The notes beneath the pieces were generated by a model. The model saw only the letters and a program-made list of their open reading frames with translations, did not search any database and had not been told where the DNA came from. The translations under genes were made by a program, and so were the position numbers. A stretch of 64,000 bases of DNA from Acinetobacter chinensis (GTDB taxonomy: Bacteria > Pseudomonadota > Gammaproteobacteria > Pseudomonadales > Moraxellaceae), in the NCBI RefSeq assembly GCF_002165375.2, contig NZ_CP032134.1, positions 1,302,001 to 1,366,000 of the forward strand, read 5' to 3'. Positions 54,626-63,912 of this stretch are shown piece by piece (position 1 is the first letter of the stretch; each line of letters opens with the position of its first letter).

Positions 54626-57244
54626 TTATCTGTTTTTATGCGCTTTTGCAGACAGTTCAGGCTGATCTGTGGTTTCAGCTTTTTCTTTCACTGACTTTGC
54701 ACTTTTTTTCTTTTTCTTCTTCTTTTTCTTAGGCTCGACTGTAATCTCAGCACCATCTTCAAGTGCCTGCCAGTAGTCCAGCTGCGCCATAACTGCTGCA
54801 TAAACAGAACCTTTGGTATAGCGTCCTTTTTTATCCAGAGTGCCGACCGGACGAGCCATCAGAATTTCAAGCGCCTGATCAATGGTTTCAATGGCATGAA
54901 TATGGAACTTGCCAGCTTCCACCATTTCAGTGATATCTTTGCGTAACATCAGGTGCTGCATGTTCTGACGGGGAATAATCACCCCTTGTTTGCCGGTCAG
55001 TCCCTGCAGTTTGCAGGCATCGTAGAAACCTTCAATTTTAGCATTTACACCACCGATAGGCTGAACCTGACCCAGCTGATTCATGGAACCTGTAATAGCC
55101 CAGGACTGGTCAATCGGTAACTGACTGATGGCAGAGATTAAAGCCGAAAGTTCAGCGACTGTTGCGCTGTCACCATCGACCTGACCATAGCTTTGTTCAA
55201 AGGCAAGTGCCGCAGAAAAATGCAGCATCTGTTCACGCCCAAAGTGTGCTTTTAAGAAACTGGACATCAGCAGCACACCTTTGGCATGCAGTGAGCCACC
55301 AAGCTCCACAGAGCGTTCAATATCCAGAATGTCGCCACCCCCCTGATAAACCGATGCAGTCAGTCTGGAAGGCAGACCGAATTCAACATCTGCATAATGG
55401 ATGACGGACAGGGCATTGATCTGTCCCAGGCGGTGTCCCTGAGTCTCAATGAGCTGGGTGCCACGGGACAGATCCTGCCAGTACAGTTCACGCAGATATC
55501 CAAGACGGTATTTACGATGGTCGAGGGCAGTATCAATATGACGGTCGGACACAATTTTATCATTTGCCTGAACCGCATGATGGTGTGCCTCACGGATCAG
55601 ATCGCCGAGTGTTAATGCATGCAGTGACAGTGAGCTTTGGTCTTCCGCCTGACGGCTTGAATCCGTCAGCAGCGCTGCCAGTGCTGAACGGTCAAATGGC
55701 AGCAGCTTATCCTGCTGGACATAATCTGCGATCAGCTGCATATATGCCTGTTCATTGGCATCATTACGTTGCAGAGTGTCTGTAAAATCAGCGCGGATTT
55801 TAAAAATACTGCCCAGTTCTGGTTCAAGTTCCAGAATGTCATAATAAATTTCTGGTTCAGCCAGTAAAATCACTTTTATATTCAGTGGAATGGATTCTGG
55901 TTCAATCGAAATACTGCCCGTCAGCGTCAGCATATGTTCAAGAGAAGACAGCTTTAGATGCCCTGATTTAAGTGCCCGTTTAAGACCCTGCCAGGCATAA
56001 GGCTGTTCAAGCAACTGTTCAACTTCGAGCATCATAAAACCACCATTGGCTTTATGCAGTGTGCCTGAGCGGATCAGAGAAAAATCCGTTGTAATAGTAC
56101 CATTCTGAGTTAACTGCTCTACATGACCCAAAAGGTTGTAGTGCGTTGGAAAGTCTTCAAAAATAACAGGCGCACCGGAGTTTGGCTTATGAGTGACCAC
56201 AATGTTGGCCTGGTATCTCGATGGGACACGGCTGAACAGACCAGGAGTAAAGTCATCTTCTTCCTGTTCCAGAACCATTTCAACATTATTGATAATGTCT
56301 TCTGCATAATGTTTTAAATATTCACTCAGCCCACTGACTTCACTGAATTTGTTCAGAATGGCTTCTGTCCGAGGCAGGACCACCTGTTTGGCAATATCAC
56401 GGTTCAGCAACTGAACTTTGTCACGGGCATCATCTTCCAGGTCACCAAGGTGTAACCCAAGACGTTCCAGTTTTTTGTCCATATACCGCATGTTGGATGC
56501 AATTTCTGCACGCTCTTTGCTGTTCAGTGCATTGATTTCATCCTGAGACATTTCCTGAAATTTATCGTCTTTCAGATGTACAGGTATAAAACAGTGTTCT
56601 TCATTACTGGAAATCAGTTTAAGGTCAAGTTCTTCACCTTCACGGGTCAGTTCCGCCAGTGCGAGTTGCTGTTCGTCACCTGTCTGCTGACGGATCATCT
56701 CTATACGGTTGTGATAGATTTCTGCTGTAAAGCGACGTTCAAGCTGTTTAAGAATGGTTTGCCATGACTGCTGAAGCAGTGCCTGAAATTTGGCTGCCTG
56801 ACCGGCAGGGAGTTGCAGCGCAATTGGCTTCCTTGGGTTTTTAAAATTATTGACATACACCCAGTCATCTGGTGTAGGCATGGTTTTAGCGTGCTGCTGT
56901 AACAGGCGCTTCACCATTGTACGTTTGCCCAGTCCAGCCGTGCCTACTGCAAAAATATTATAACCTGAATAAGGCAGGGCGATCCCAGCCTCAACAGAAG
57001 CACGGGCACGATCCTGACCCAGGAAATTATTCAGTGGTTTAATGCGCTTTGTGGACGCAGGAATTTTATCCAGTGCAGGGATATGAGTCAGTTGAGAAGC
57101 CTGAAGTCCTGTTTTGGTCAGCGTTGCCTGAATTTCTGTTTGATCAAATGCTGAAAGTAAACTGTTCTGTATATCTTTTGAGTTTTCTGATGTTTGAGTG
57201 GTGGATGATAAAGAAGAGTTAATCTGATCGAGTTTTTGGGTCAC
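54626..57244 (-). CDS. Lon-family ATP-dependent protease (YcbZ/LonH-like)
   Basis: An 872-residue cytoplasmic protein of the Lon-related family without the classical Lon N-domain. It has an AAA+ region (about 85-590) and a C-terminal Lon protease domain. The catalytic dyad is Ser693 in GDSATVAEL and Lys736 in VNAKIEGF, 43 residues apart as in Lon. The nucleotide-binding loop reads GTAGLGKRT, with Arg where a typical P-loop has Ser/Thr; related proteins vary at this place. The last ~50 residues include a run of nine lysines and then Ala/Lys/Glu-rich sequence. It is divergent from the AmpG-like gene. The substrate is unknown. Confidence 0.9.
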   Translation of the reverse strand: MTQKLDQINSSLSSTTQTSENSKDIQNSLLSAFDQTEIQATLTKTGLQASQLTHIPALDKIPASTKRIKPLNNFLGQDRARASVEAGIALPYSGYNIFAVGTAGLGKRTMVKRLLQQHAKTMPTPDDWVYVNNFKNPRKPIALQLPAGQAAKFQALLQQSWQTILKQLERRFTAEIYHNRIEMIRQQTGDEQQLALAELTREGEELDLKLISSNEEHCFIPVHLKDDKFQEMSQDEINALNSKERAEIASNMRYMDKKLERLGLHLGDLEDDARDKVQLLNRDIAKQVVLPRTEAILNKFSEVSGLSEYLKHYAEDIINNVEMVLEQEEDDFTPGLFSRVPSRYQANIVVTHKPNSGAPVIFEDFPTHYNLLGHVEQLTQNGTITTDFSLIRSGTLHKANGGFMMLEVEQLLEQPYAWQGLKRALKSGHLKLSSLEHMLTLTGSISIEPESIPLNIKVILLAEPEIYYDILELEPELGSIFKIRADFTDTLQRNDANEQAYMQLIADYVQQDKLLPFDRSALAALLTDSSRQAEDQSSLSLHALTLGDLIREAHHHAVQANDKIVSDRHIDTALDHRKYRLGYLRELYWQDLSRGTQLIETQGHRLGQINALSVIHYADVEFGLPSRLTASVYQGGGDILDIERSVELGGSLHAKGVLLMSSFLKAHFGREQMLHFSAALAFEQSYGQVDGDSATVAELSALISAISQLPIDQSWAITGSMNQLGQVQPIGGVNAKIEGFYDACKLQGLTGKQGVIIPRQNMQHLMLRKDITEMVEAGKFHIHAIETIDQALEILMARPVGTLDKKGRYTKGSVYAAVMAQLDYWQALEDGAEITVEPKKKKKKKKKSAKSVKEKAETTDQPELSAKAHKNR

Positions 57245-57425
57245 TGTTTGATAATCCGGAACATGCTTTTGACTGAAGTTTAAAGGTATACAGGTTTAAA
57301 GGAAAATTTCAAGCCGATATGCTGCATTTATCTGCAATTTAAAATAATCATTTCATAAATATTGTTGAAACCAGTTGCATTAAGCGTTTGAATAACCATA
57401 TTCATTTTTAGACAAAAATAATGTA

Positions 57426-59591
57426 ATGACAACTCAATCTAAAGACCATTCCAAAGGATGGAAAAGTGCCTTTACTGCATTTCTGGATCGTAGAGCATTA
57501 ATTATGCTTTTCCTGGGGTTCTCATCGGGGATCCCCATTTTTCTGATCTTCTCTACGCTGTCTTTCTGGTTGACTGAGGCAGGTATCAGCCGCAGTACCA
57601 TTACCATGTTTTCATGGGCGGCACTGGCCTATGCATTTAAGTTTATCTGGGCGCCTCTGATAGATAAATTACCTATACCACTTCTGACTAAAATGATGGG
57701 GCAACGCCGTAGCTGGTTACTGATTTCCCAGTTGCTGGTCATCTGTGCAATCTGCTTAATGGCAATGACCAATCCAGATCCGAATACGATGGCTTTTGGT
57801 TCAGTCAGCAGCCTGACTTTTATGGCAATGGCAGCTGTATTTCTGGGTTTTTCATCCGCAACTCAGGACATTATTGTGGATGCCTACCGGATTGAACTGG
57901 CAGATGATCCTGATGTGCAGACAGTACTGGCATCCACCTATAACGCAGGTTATCGGATTGCCACTATTATCACCCAGCTGGGCGCTTTGCTGTTTGCAGC
58001 CTCGCTTGGAACTGCTGTTGGGAACTATATTTATCAGGCATGGCAGACCACTTATCTGGTCATGGCGGGTCTGATGATTGTGGGTGTCATTACAACTTTT
58101 GTCATTCATGAACCTGTGGTAAAACGCCAGAGCGATCATTATAAAAGCACGCAATATCTTCAGTTATTTTTAGTATTTGTTGTCTCAACGGGGATTTTTG
58201 TTACAGCATTCATTTATCTGGGACAATGGCTGAGTCTGTTGGCTGTTGAAGATGCATTTCTGAGTTTTGTCATTCAGGTCATACGATTTGTAGGAAGTGT
58301 ACTTTGCGCCGTGGCAGTGGTTATGCTGCTGGTTCAGACTCCTTTGGTCGACAGCAAAATTGTTGTTGATACATGGGTTGCTCCATTTCTGGATTTCTTT
58401 AAACGCTATGGGCTGAAAGTAGCCCTGGCAATCCTGTTGTTGATCGGTTTTTATCGTATTTCAGATATTGTTGCAGGTGTCATGGCAAATCTTTTTTATC
58501 TGGATCTGAACTTTGATAAAGAAGAAATCGCCTGGTTCAATAAGTTTTTTGCAATCTTTTTTGTGATACTCGGTGGCTTTTTAGGTGGTTTACTGGCGCA
58601 GCGCTACAATGTCATGAAAATGATGTTGCTGGGGGCTGTTCTTGCCAGTAGTACGAACCTGATTTTTGTCGGGTTGGTCAAATCGGGTTCCACGATCAAT
58701 GATGTTCAGCTTTCTGTAGGAACCAGGCAGTATACGGTTCATCCTGATGAGGTAGGGAACTGGAATATTAAAGTGGATGCAAAAGATTTTGCGGCATCTC
58801 CTCAGTTGAAAATTCAGGCACATCCTTCAGATACAGATCAGGCAATGGCGCTGACAGTTCCGGTTTCTGTATATCATGCTGGTGCTCAGCCACAGCTCAT
58901 CGTTCGCGCGATTGGTGGAGATGATCAGTTACATCAGGATGAACTGAAAAAAGATGTGATTGTTCTGGGTTCACTGGTGAATTTGCCACAGCAGGCTACC
59001 GTTCAAAAAGTTCAGGTCAGTGTTCAGGGTGCAGAAGCTGTAGATGCTAAAATTGAAAATGGTTCATGGAGTGCGGTCATTCCTGGAGCACAACTGGCAC
59101 AGCAGGATAAAATCAGCGTTCAGGCAGAATATCAGCATGCGGGACAGGTTCAGACTTTGACCCAGATGCATGCGTATCAGAATCTGAGCAATAAGCTGCA
59201 GCCAAAGTACCGTTTATCTGTGGCAGATATTCCATCGGTCAATATAGATCAGCGGGAACAGGTGGAACTGAAAGGTAAAGTGATTGTGCCCTACAGTAAA
59301 GTCTGGCTGGTGATGGGGATTATTTTTGATAATCTGGCATCGGGGCTTGCTGGTGCAGTCTTTATTGCCTTTCTGTCCAGTCTGACCAGTGTGTCTTTTA
59401 CAGCGATGCAGTATGCAATTTTCAGTTCATTAATGTTGCTTTTACCTAAAATGATTGGTGGATATTCGGGTACAATTGTGACCAGTTTTGGATATTCAAA
59501 CTTTTTCTTCATCACTTTTTTGATGGGAATTCCAATCTTCCTGCTGGTGCTTTGGGTTGCTAAGCTGTTAAGTGATCACAAAACACCATAA
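57426..59591 (+). CDS. ampG: AmpG-like MFS permease with ~200-residue insert
   Basis: A 721-residue inner-membrane protein. Residues 15-415 match AmpG, which imports anhydromuropeptides for cell-wall recycling: LDRRALIMLFLGFSSGIPIFL, YAFKFIWAPLIDKL, RRSWLLISQ and ATQDIIVDAYRIEL are typical. The membrane part resumes at about residue 621 (KVWLVMGIIFDNLASG) and ends with helices near LLLPKMIGGYSG. Between them, about 419-620, lies a soluble insert of beta-strand character, placed between membrane helices and probably periplasmic. Ordinary AmpG is about 490-520 residues, so the insert explains the extra length. The gene stands alone, divergent from the Lon-like gene. Confidence 0.88.
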   Translation: MTTQSKDHSKGWKSAFTAFLDRRALIMLFLGFSSGIPIFLIFSTLSFWLTEAGISRSTITMFSWAALAYAFKFIWAPLIDKLPIPLLTKMMGQRRSWLLISQLLVICAICLMAMTNPDPNTMAFGSVSSLTFMAMAAVFLGFSSATQDIIVDAYRIELADDPDVQTVLASTYNAGYRIATIITQLGALLFAASLGTAVGNYIYQAWQTTYLVMAGLMIVGVITTFVIHEPVVKRQSDHYKSTQYLQLFLVFVVSTGIFVTAFIYLGQWLSLLAVEDAFLSFVIQVIRFVGSVLCAVAVVMLLVQTPLVDSKIVVDTWVAPFLDFFKRYGLKVALAILLLIGFYRISDIVAGVMANLFYLDLNFDKEEIAWFNKFFAIFFVILGGFLGGLLAQRYNVMKMMLLGAVLASSTNLIFVGLVKSGSTINDVQLSVGTRQYTVHPDEVGNWNIKVDAKDFAASPQLKIQAHPSDTDQAMALTVPVSVYHAGAQPQLIVRAIGGDDQLHQDELKKDVIVLGSLVNLPQQATVQKVQVSVQGAEAVDAKIENGSWSAVIPGAQLAQQDKISVQAEYQHAGQVQTLTQMHAYQNLSNKLQPKYRLSVADIPSVNIDQREQVELKGKVIVPYSKVWLVMGIIFDNLASGLAGAVFIAFLSSLTSVSFTAMQYAIFSSLMLLLPKMIGGYSGTIVTSFGYSNFFFITFLMGIPIFLLVLWVAKLLSDHKTP

Positions 59592-59624
59592 TTTAAAATA
59601 TTAAACCCAAGATAGGTGAATATT

Positions 59625-60026
59625 ATGCGTATGCTGCATACCATGTTACGTGTAGGCAATCTGGAACGCTCACTGGCGTTCTATACTGAAGTCCTTGGTA
59701 TGACTTTACTTCGTAAACGTGATTATGAAGAAGGTCGCTTTACCCTGGCATTTGTGGGTTATGGTGATGAAGAAAACAATACAGTGCTGGAGCTGACGCA
59801 TAACTGGGATACAGATCATTATGAGCTGGGAAATGCTTATGGTCATATTGCAGTCGGTGTGGATGACGCCTATAAAGCCTGTGAAGAAATCAAAGCACGT
59901 GGTGGCAATGTCGTTCGTGAAGCGGGTCCTATGAAAGGCGGTGTAACAGTTATCGCCTTTGTTGAAGATCCGGATGGATATAAAGTGGAATTGATCCAGC
60001 AGGATCAGGATGCACGCAATAACTGA
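59625..60026 (+). CDS. gloA: Lactoylglutathione lyase (glyoxalase I)
   Basis: GloA (133 aa) isomerises the hemithioacetal of methylglyoxal and glutathione to S-lactoylglutathione. It has the full set of motifs: [24 protein letters not shown] at the N-terminus, the metal ligand Glu in [17 protein letters not shown] and [15 protein letters not shown] 59625 follows AGGTGA; a GTG three codons earlier is less likely. It is 33 nt after the AmpG-like gene. Confidence 0.97.
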   Translation: MRMLHTMLRVGNLERSLAFYTEVLGMTLLRKRDYEEGRFTLAFVGYGDEENNTVLELTHNWDTDHYELGNAYGHIAVGVDDAYKACEEIKARGGNVVREAGPMKGGVTVIAFVEDPDGYKVELIQQDQDARNN

Positions 60027-60145
60027 TCTGAAAAAGGTCAGCTGTTAAGCATGTCTGATTTAAATTTAAGTGAACAATTAAGTAAAAGTTTAAGTGTCTG
60101 AAATAAATAGTGAACATTTTTCTCAGAAACTAGCTTAATTGAAAC

Positions 60146-60199
60146 AGCCCAGTATGATGAATATTTACCCTGTGGTAAAACCATCTTCTGGGCTTTTTA
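60146..60199 (+). terminator. Possible two-level hairpin terminator after gloA
   Basis: AGCCCAG (60146-60152) and CTGGGCT (60188-60194) pair across a loop that itself holds TTACC/GGTAA. The outer stem is followed by TTTTTAC. It is placed 120 nt after gloA and 40 nt before the next gene, so it may end gloA or attenuate the transporter. Confidence 0.45.
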
Positions 60200-60237
60200 C
60201 TGCTCAGAAAAATCAGAAACACGACAGGATGTTGAAT

Positions 60238-61233
60238 ATGAATATATTAAAATTACTTGCACTTGATCGTTTCACAATTCTGTTGATCGTGATGGTCATA
60301 CTGGCAACATTTTTACCTGTGTATGGACAGGCAGCCAGTATTTTTGGGGTTGTGACCAATATTGCTATTGCCATACTGTTTTTCCTGCATGGGGCAAAAC
60401 TTTCGCGGGAAGCCATTGTGCAGGGGATACTGCACTGGCGACTGCATGGTGTGGTCTTTGCCATCACCTTTGCTGTGTTCCCCATTATAGGTTTACTGCT
60501 GAAACCTGTCATTGAACCTTTACTGGGACAACAACTTTACTGGGGTTTTCTGTTCATGTGCTTTTTGCCATCAACAGTTCAGTCTTCCATTGCCTTTACT
60601 TCAGTTGCTAAGGGTAATGTGGCAGCGGCAGTATGCAGTGCATCTTTTTCAAATCTTGTGGGTATGTTTATTACCCCAGTACTGGTCAGTCTGTTTATTT
60701 TTGGACAGAGTAAACATGAATACGATGCAACATCTTCCATCCTGGAAATTGCCTTGCTGTTACTGTTGCCGTTTATAGCAGGTCAGCTGTTAAGACCGCT
60801 GGTTTTCCCTTATATGGTGAAAATTCCGGGTATTGTAAAAGCATTTGATCAGGGCACCATTCTGATGGTGGTCTATGGAGCATTCAGTGGTGCTGTTGTG
60901 GCAGGTTTGTGGCATCAGGTCAGCTGGCAGACACTGCTGTTGTTAACGGTCATCTGTTCGCTGTTCCTGACCGTGATTATGTTGCTTGCATTGTATATTC
61001 CAAAATGGCTGGGCTTTAACAGAGAAGATCAGATTACGGTATTTTTCTGTGGGTCTAAAAAGACACTCGCCAGTGGTGTGCCTATGGCTCAGATTTTATT
61101 TGCCGGACAGCCTTTGGGTATGATTGTTCTGCCTATTATGATTTTCCATCAGATTCAGTTGATGGTTTGCGGCATTATTGCCAATTACTGGTCAAAGCAG
61201 AATACTGAACAGAGTGATGATGGCGGATGGTGA
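60238..61233 (+). CDS. SBF-like (bile acid:sodium symporter-like) transporter, YfeH type
   Basis: A 331-residue inner-membrane protein with about ten helices. It has the SBF-like pattern FLHGAKLSREAI near residue 45, FLPSTVQSSIAFTSVAKGNVAAAVCSASFSNLVGM and FCGSKKTLASGVPMAQILF. It resembles E. coli YfeH and the P7 group of bile-acid/arsenite-type symporters. The substrate is not known; sodium coupling is inferred from the family. ATG 60238 has AGGA 8 nt upstream. The frame is open from 60139, but that part overlaps a hairpin region and looks non-coding. Confidence 0.87.
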   Translation: MNILKLLALDRFTILLIVMVILATFLPVYGQAASIFGVVTNIAIAILFFLHGAKLSREAIVQGILHWRLHGVVFAITFAVFPIIGLLLKPVIEPLLGQQLYWGFLFMCFLPSTVQSSIAFTSVAKGNVAAAVCSASFSNLVGMFITPVLVSLFIFGQSKHEYDATSSILEIALLLLLPFIAGQLLRPLVFPYMVKIPGIVKAFDQGTILMVVYGAFSGAVVAGLWHQVSWQTLLLLTVICSLFLTVIMLLALYIPKWLGFNREDQITVFFCGSKKTLASGVPMAQILFAGQPLGMIVLPIMIFHQIQLMVCGIIANYWSKQNTEQSDDGGW

Positions 61234-61263
61234 GTTTTACTCGCATATTGTTGGAATTGGCTG

Positions 61264-61269
61264 TATAAT
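61264..61269 (+). promoter_or_regulatory. -10 box of the rpmE promoter
   Basis: A perfect TATAAT preceded directly by TG lies 189 nt before the rpmE start. I see no good -35 box at the usual distance. If used, it gives a leader of about 180 nt. Confidence 0.55.
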
Positions 61270-61275
61270 ACTGTC

Positions 61276-61457
61276 CACTTGTTGTGCTTAGCTCTGACGG
61301 AAGCCGTCTCGGTGGGCCAAAAGAAATGGTCTGTTGTGGTGTTGGTCTGCACATTGTTCTGGATTTATCATCTGAATAATGCGCTTATTTCCTCATATTT
61401 ATGAGAGTGATCAATTGCGATGACAGCGAAACCTTTCTTAACTTAGGAGAATCGACC
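61276..61457 (+). promoter_or_regulatory. Probable structured 5' leader of rpmE
   Basis: The stretch between the TATAAT and the rpmE start has no convincing ORF and carries several GC-rich blocks (TCTGACGGAAGCCGTCTCGG near 61293) that can pair locally (GACGG with CCGTC). Leaders controlling L31 are known in other bacteria, so autoregulation is plausible; structure not proved here. Confidence 0.4.
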
Positions 61458-61685
61458 ATGCGCGCCGATATTCACCCAAAATATGAAACACTGGTTGCTA
61501 CTTGTTCATGTGGTAACGTAATTGAAACTCGTTCTGCGTTAGGTAAAGAAACTATTTATCTTGACGTATGTTCAGCTTGCCACCCATTCTATACTGGTAA
61601 ACAGAAGAATGTTGACACTGGCGGTCGTATCGACAAATTCAAACAGCGTTTTGCTGGTATGTCTCGTTCTATCAAACGCGACTGA
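61458..61685 (+). CDS. rpmE: 50S ribosomal protein bL31 (zinc form)
   Basis: A 75-residue ribosomal protein. The cysteines CSC (residues 16 and 18) and CSAC (37 and 40) make this the zinc-binding form. [19 protein letters not shown] and [20 protein letters not shown] are typical bL31 segments. ATG 61458 follows a good TAGGAGAA site. The frame extends to 61401, but that segment has no family match. A perfect terminator follows. Confidence 0.98.
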   Translation: MRADIHPKYETLVATCSCGNVIETRSALGKETIYLDVCSACHPFYTGKQKNVDTGGRIDKFKQRFAGMSRSIKRD

Positions 61686-61698
61686 TCCATCAGGATGT

Positions 61699-61725
61699 AA
61701 AAAACGGGCAATTGCCCGTTTTTTT
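61699..61725 (+). terminator. Terminator after rpmE
   Basis: A perfect 13-bp palindrome centred between two A/T bases (AAAAAACGGGCAA and its complement), with A and T runs on either side. It also lies downstream of the convergent FimX-like gene and can end both. Confidence 0.93.
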
Positions 61726-61797
61726 ATGTCTGAAATTTTTAAACAGTGCCTGATGTACGCAGATATTTAAAAATTTCAGTGTCAGAAGTACAGAACC

Positions 61798-63912
61798 TTA
61801 CTGGTCCTGTACATCAATTAAATGATCCAGTTTCTTCTGGAAATAATCACCCTGGATGAAGCGAGCATCGACGTTCCATGCATTGGCGAATAAAGTCATG
61901 TCATTCAGCTCGCGCAGCATAATCTGAACAGGTTTAATTTCATTGAAACGGGTCAGTTTTTCCTGTAACTCTTCCGTTGTCTTTTCACTTTGCAGCATTT
62001 TTGTCAGTGCATTGTGCAGAGTCAGAGAATTTACTTCGATCTGCTGAAGAATAGTCTCACTGTACATGGAGTTCCCAAAATCACGGATAGCAATTTCAGC
62101 ACCATGCTGTCTCAACTGAATAATCTGTTTCTGTGCTTCAATCTGATGCTGATTAATATCTTCTTCAGCAAACTGTAAAATCAGCGGATGGCTTTGTTTA
62201 CTTCCGATAATCGTAATCAGTTTTGCGATAAATTCAGGGAAAGTTTTGTCCTGTAACAACACATGTTTGTTCAGGTTGACGATCAGTTTGGCATCAGGAT
62301 ACTGAGTGATGAAGTTATGCAGCTGCTTACAGGATTCCACCAGTATCCAGCGATCAAGTTTAATGGACAGTTCTGGGTCTTCAGCAAGCTCCATCAAGCT
62401 TGAAAGTGGTTTTAGTGTATTTTCAAAAATAAAGCCACTGGTTACTTCATAGGTGTATAAATTGCTATCTTCTTTATCATACAGCTGTTGATATTTCAGG
62501 TGAATATCACCTTTTTCAAGACAGCTGCGTAAAGATTTGATCAGGGTTGAATCCTGTGAAGCAGGAGTAAGCTGAATCTGAGGAGCAAACAGTTCAATAT
62601 CTGAAGTATCCAGGGAAATTTTCAGTGTTTCTTCAGACCCTTGATTCTGCGGTAATGCGGTGGTGTAGGCTTTTGCAATCAGTTGTTCAAACTGATGTTC
62701 ATCCTTTATTTCAGATTCCAGCAGGGTATAACCAATTCTTAAATTTAAGGGGTAGGTTGCCTGATTGACATTGAGAAGTTGTGGCTTGCCCAGTGAGCTG
62801 AGACCGATCAGTTTTGATTCCAGACGGGCTTTGCTTTCCGCCTGGAAAAGTCCTGCAACAACCGAGGTATCTATGCTGAACAAAGGAACATTGGTCTGTT
62901 CTTTGATAAACTCTTTCATGTTTTTGAAATAGTTTTTAGAAGTGAGCCAGTCACTCTTAAAAATTTCATCAGGACATGAGTTTAATGAAAAAATAACCAG
63001 TGCATTGATATCAGATGGCTGTTTTGTTACGGTTCGGTTGATCTGCTGGAAGATGACAGGTTTCTGTTGTGCATGATCAGGAGAAGAAGTGCCTGAGGCA
63101 GACTCTGTACTGCTGGCAGTATCAATAGTGATCTGTAAGGCATCATCATCAGAAGACGGTAAAAATTCAAGTTTCAGAGGATTATGGCTTGCAACCAGTT
63201 CATTTGCAGTACTGATATCAAAGCGACCTAAATCGAACTGACCCTGAGAAATCTTTTTAAAGCGTAATTTGAAGTCATTCAGATCATTGGGCTGTAAAAG
63301 ATCCAGTAATGGCAGGCCAATAATTTCATCTTCATTTTTAAAACCGAAAAGCTCCAGGTATTCAGGATTTGCATTGACATGAATCCCTTCCTGAATGATA
63401 GCAACTGCTTTATGGCTGTCTTCAACAAGTGACTGTGCCTGAGTCTGAGCCGTTTCCAGTTCTTCCATCAGGTGTTCCTGAGCCTGTTGCAGGCGGCTGA
63501 AAGACAGTGCGCGGATCAATCCCAGATAAAAGCGGTCTGTGTACTCCAGGTTCAGAATGTCAAACACACCTTTTCTGATATATGAGGTGTATTTTTCAGC
63601 TTCATAGTCGCTTGGTTTTAATAATAATAAAGGTAAATTAGGCTGTTTTGATGAGCGTATCAGTGGTAATGCCTGTTCAACTTTCAGGTCATAGGCCTGA
63701 CCAAACAGAATTAAATCCCAGTTCAGATGAAGCTGTTTTTCAAAATTTTTAAGATCATCAAGCAGATAAGCATGTACCTGATGATCACTTTCCTGTAGCA
63801 GTTCACAGATTTTGTTATAACGGATCTGGTTATCGTCGATAATGAGTAAACGTGTTTCAGTACGTTTCAGTTTTTTGGATAGTAATGGATTTCTCACTTC
63901 AATGATTCCCAT
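61798..63912 (-). CDS. FimX-like protein: REC, PAS, degenerate GGDEF, degenerate EAL
   Basis: A 704-residue cytoplasmic protein. Domains: receiver-like (about 18-140) whose usual phospho-Asp is missing (DLILFGQAYD in place of D-x-x-M-P); PAS (about 155-250); a GGDEF-like region (about 300-440) with no GGDEF motif; an EAL-like domain (about 455-700) in which the EAL triad reads EVT. Catalysis of synthesis or hydrolysis is therefore not expected. The layout is that of FimX, a c-di-GMP-binding protein that controls type IV pilus assembly in Pseudomonas. A GTG at 63897 (VRNPLLSKK) with GGGAA 8 nt upstream, overlapping the previous stop, may be the real start. Confidence 0.88.
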   Translation of the reverse strand: MGIIEVRNPLLSKKLKRTETRLLIIDDNQIRYNKICELLQESDHQVHAYLLDDLKNFEKQLHLNWDLILFGQAYDLKVEQALPLIRSSKQPNLPLLLLKPSDYEAEKYTSYIRKGVFDILNLEYTDRFYLGLIRALSFSRLQQAQEHLMEELETAQTQAQSLVEDSHKAVAIIQEGIHVNANPEYLELFGFKNEDEIIGLPLLDLLQPNDLNDFKLRFKKISQGQFDLGRFDISTANELVASHNPLKLEFLPSSDDDALQITIDTASSTESASGTSSPDHAQQKPVIFQQINRTVTKQPSDINALVIFSLNSCPDEIFKSDWLTSKNYFKNMKEFIKEQTNVPLFSIDTSVVAGLFQAESKARLESKLIGLSSLGKPQLLNVNQATYPLNLRIGYTLLESEIKDEHQFEQLIAKAYTTALPQNQGSEETLKISLDTSDIELFAPQIQLTPASQDSTLIKSLRSCLEKGDIHLKYQQLYDKEDSNLYTYEVTSGFIFENTLKPLSSLMELAEDPELSIKLDRWILVESCKQLHNFITQYPDAKLIVNLNKHVLLQDKTFPEFIAKLITIIGSKQSHPLILQFAEEDINQHQIEAQKQIIQLRQHGAEIAIRDFGNSMYSETILQQIEVNSLTLHNALTKMLQSEKTTEELQEKLTRFNEIKPVQIMLRELNDMTLFANAWNVDARFIQGDYFQKKLDHLIDVQDQ

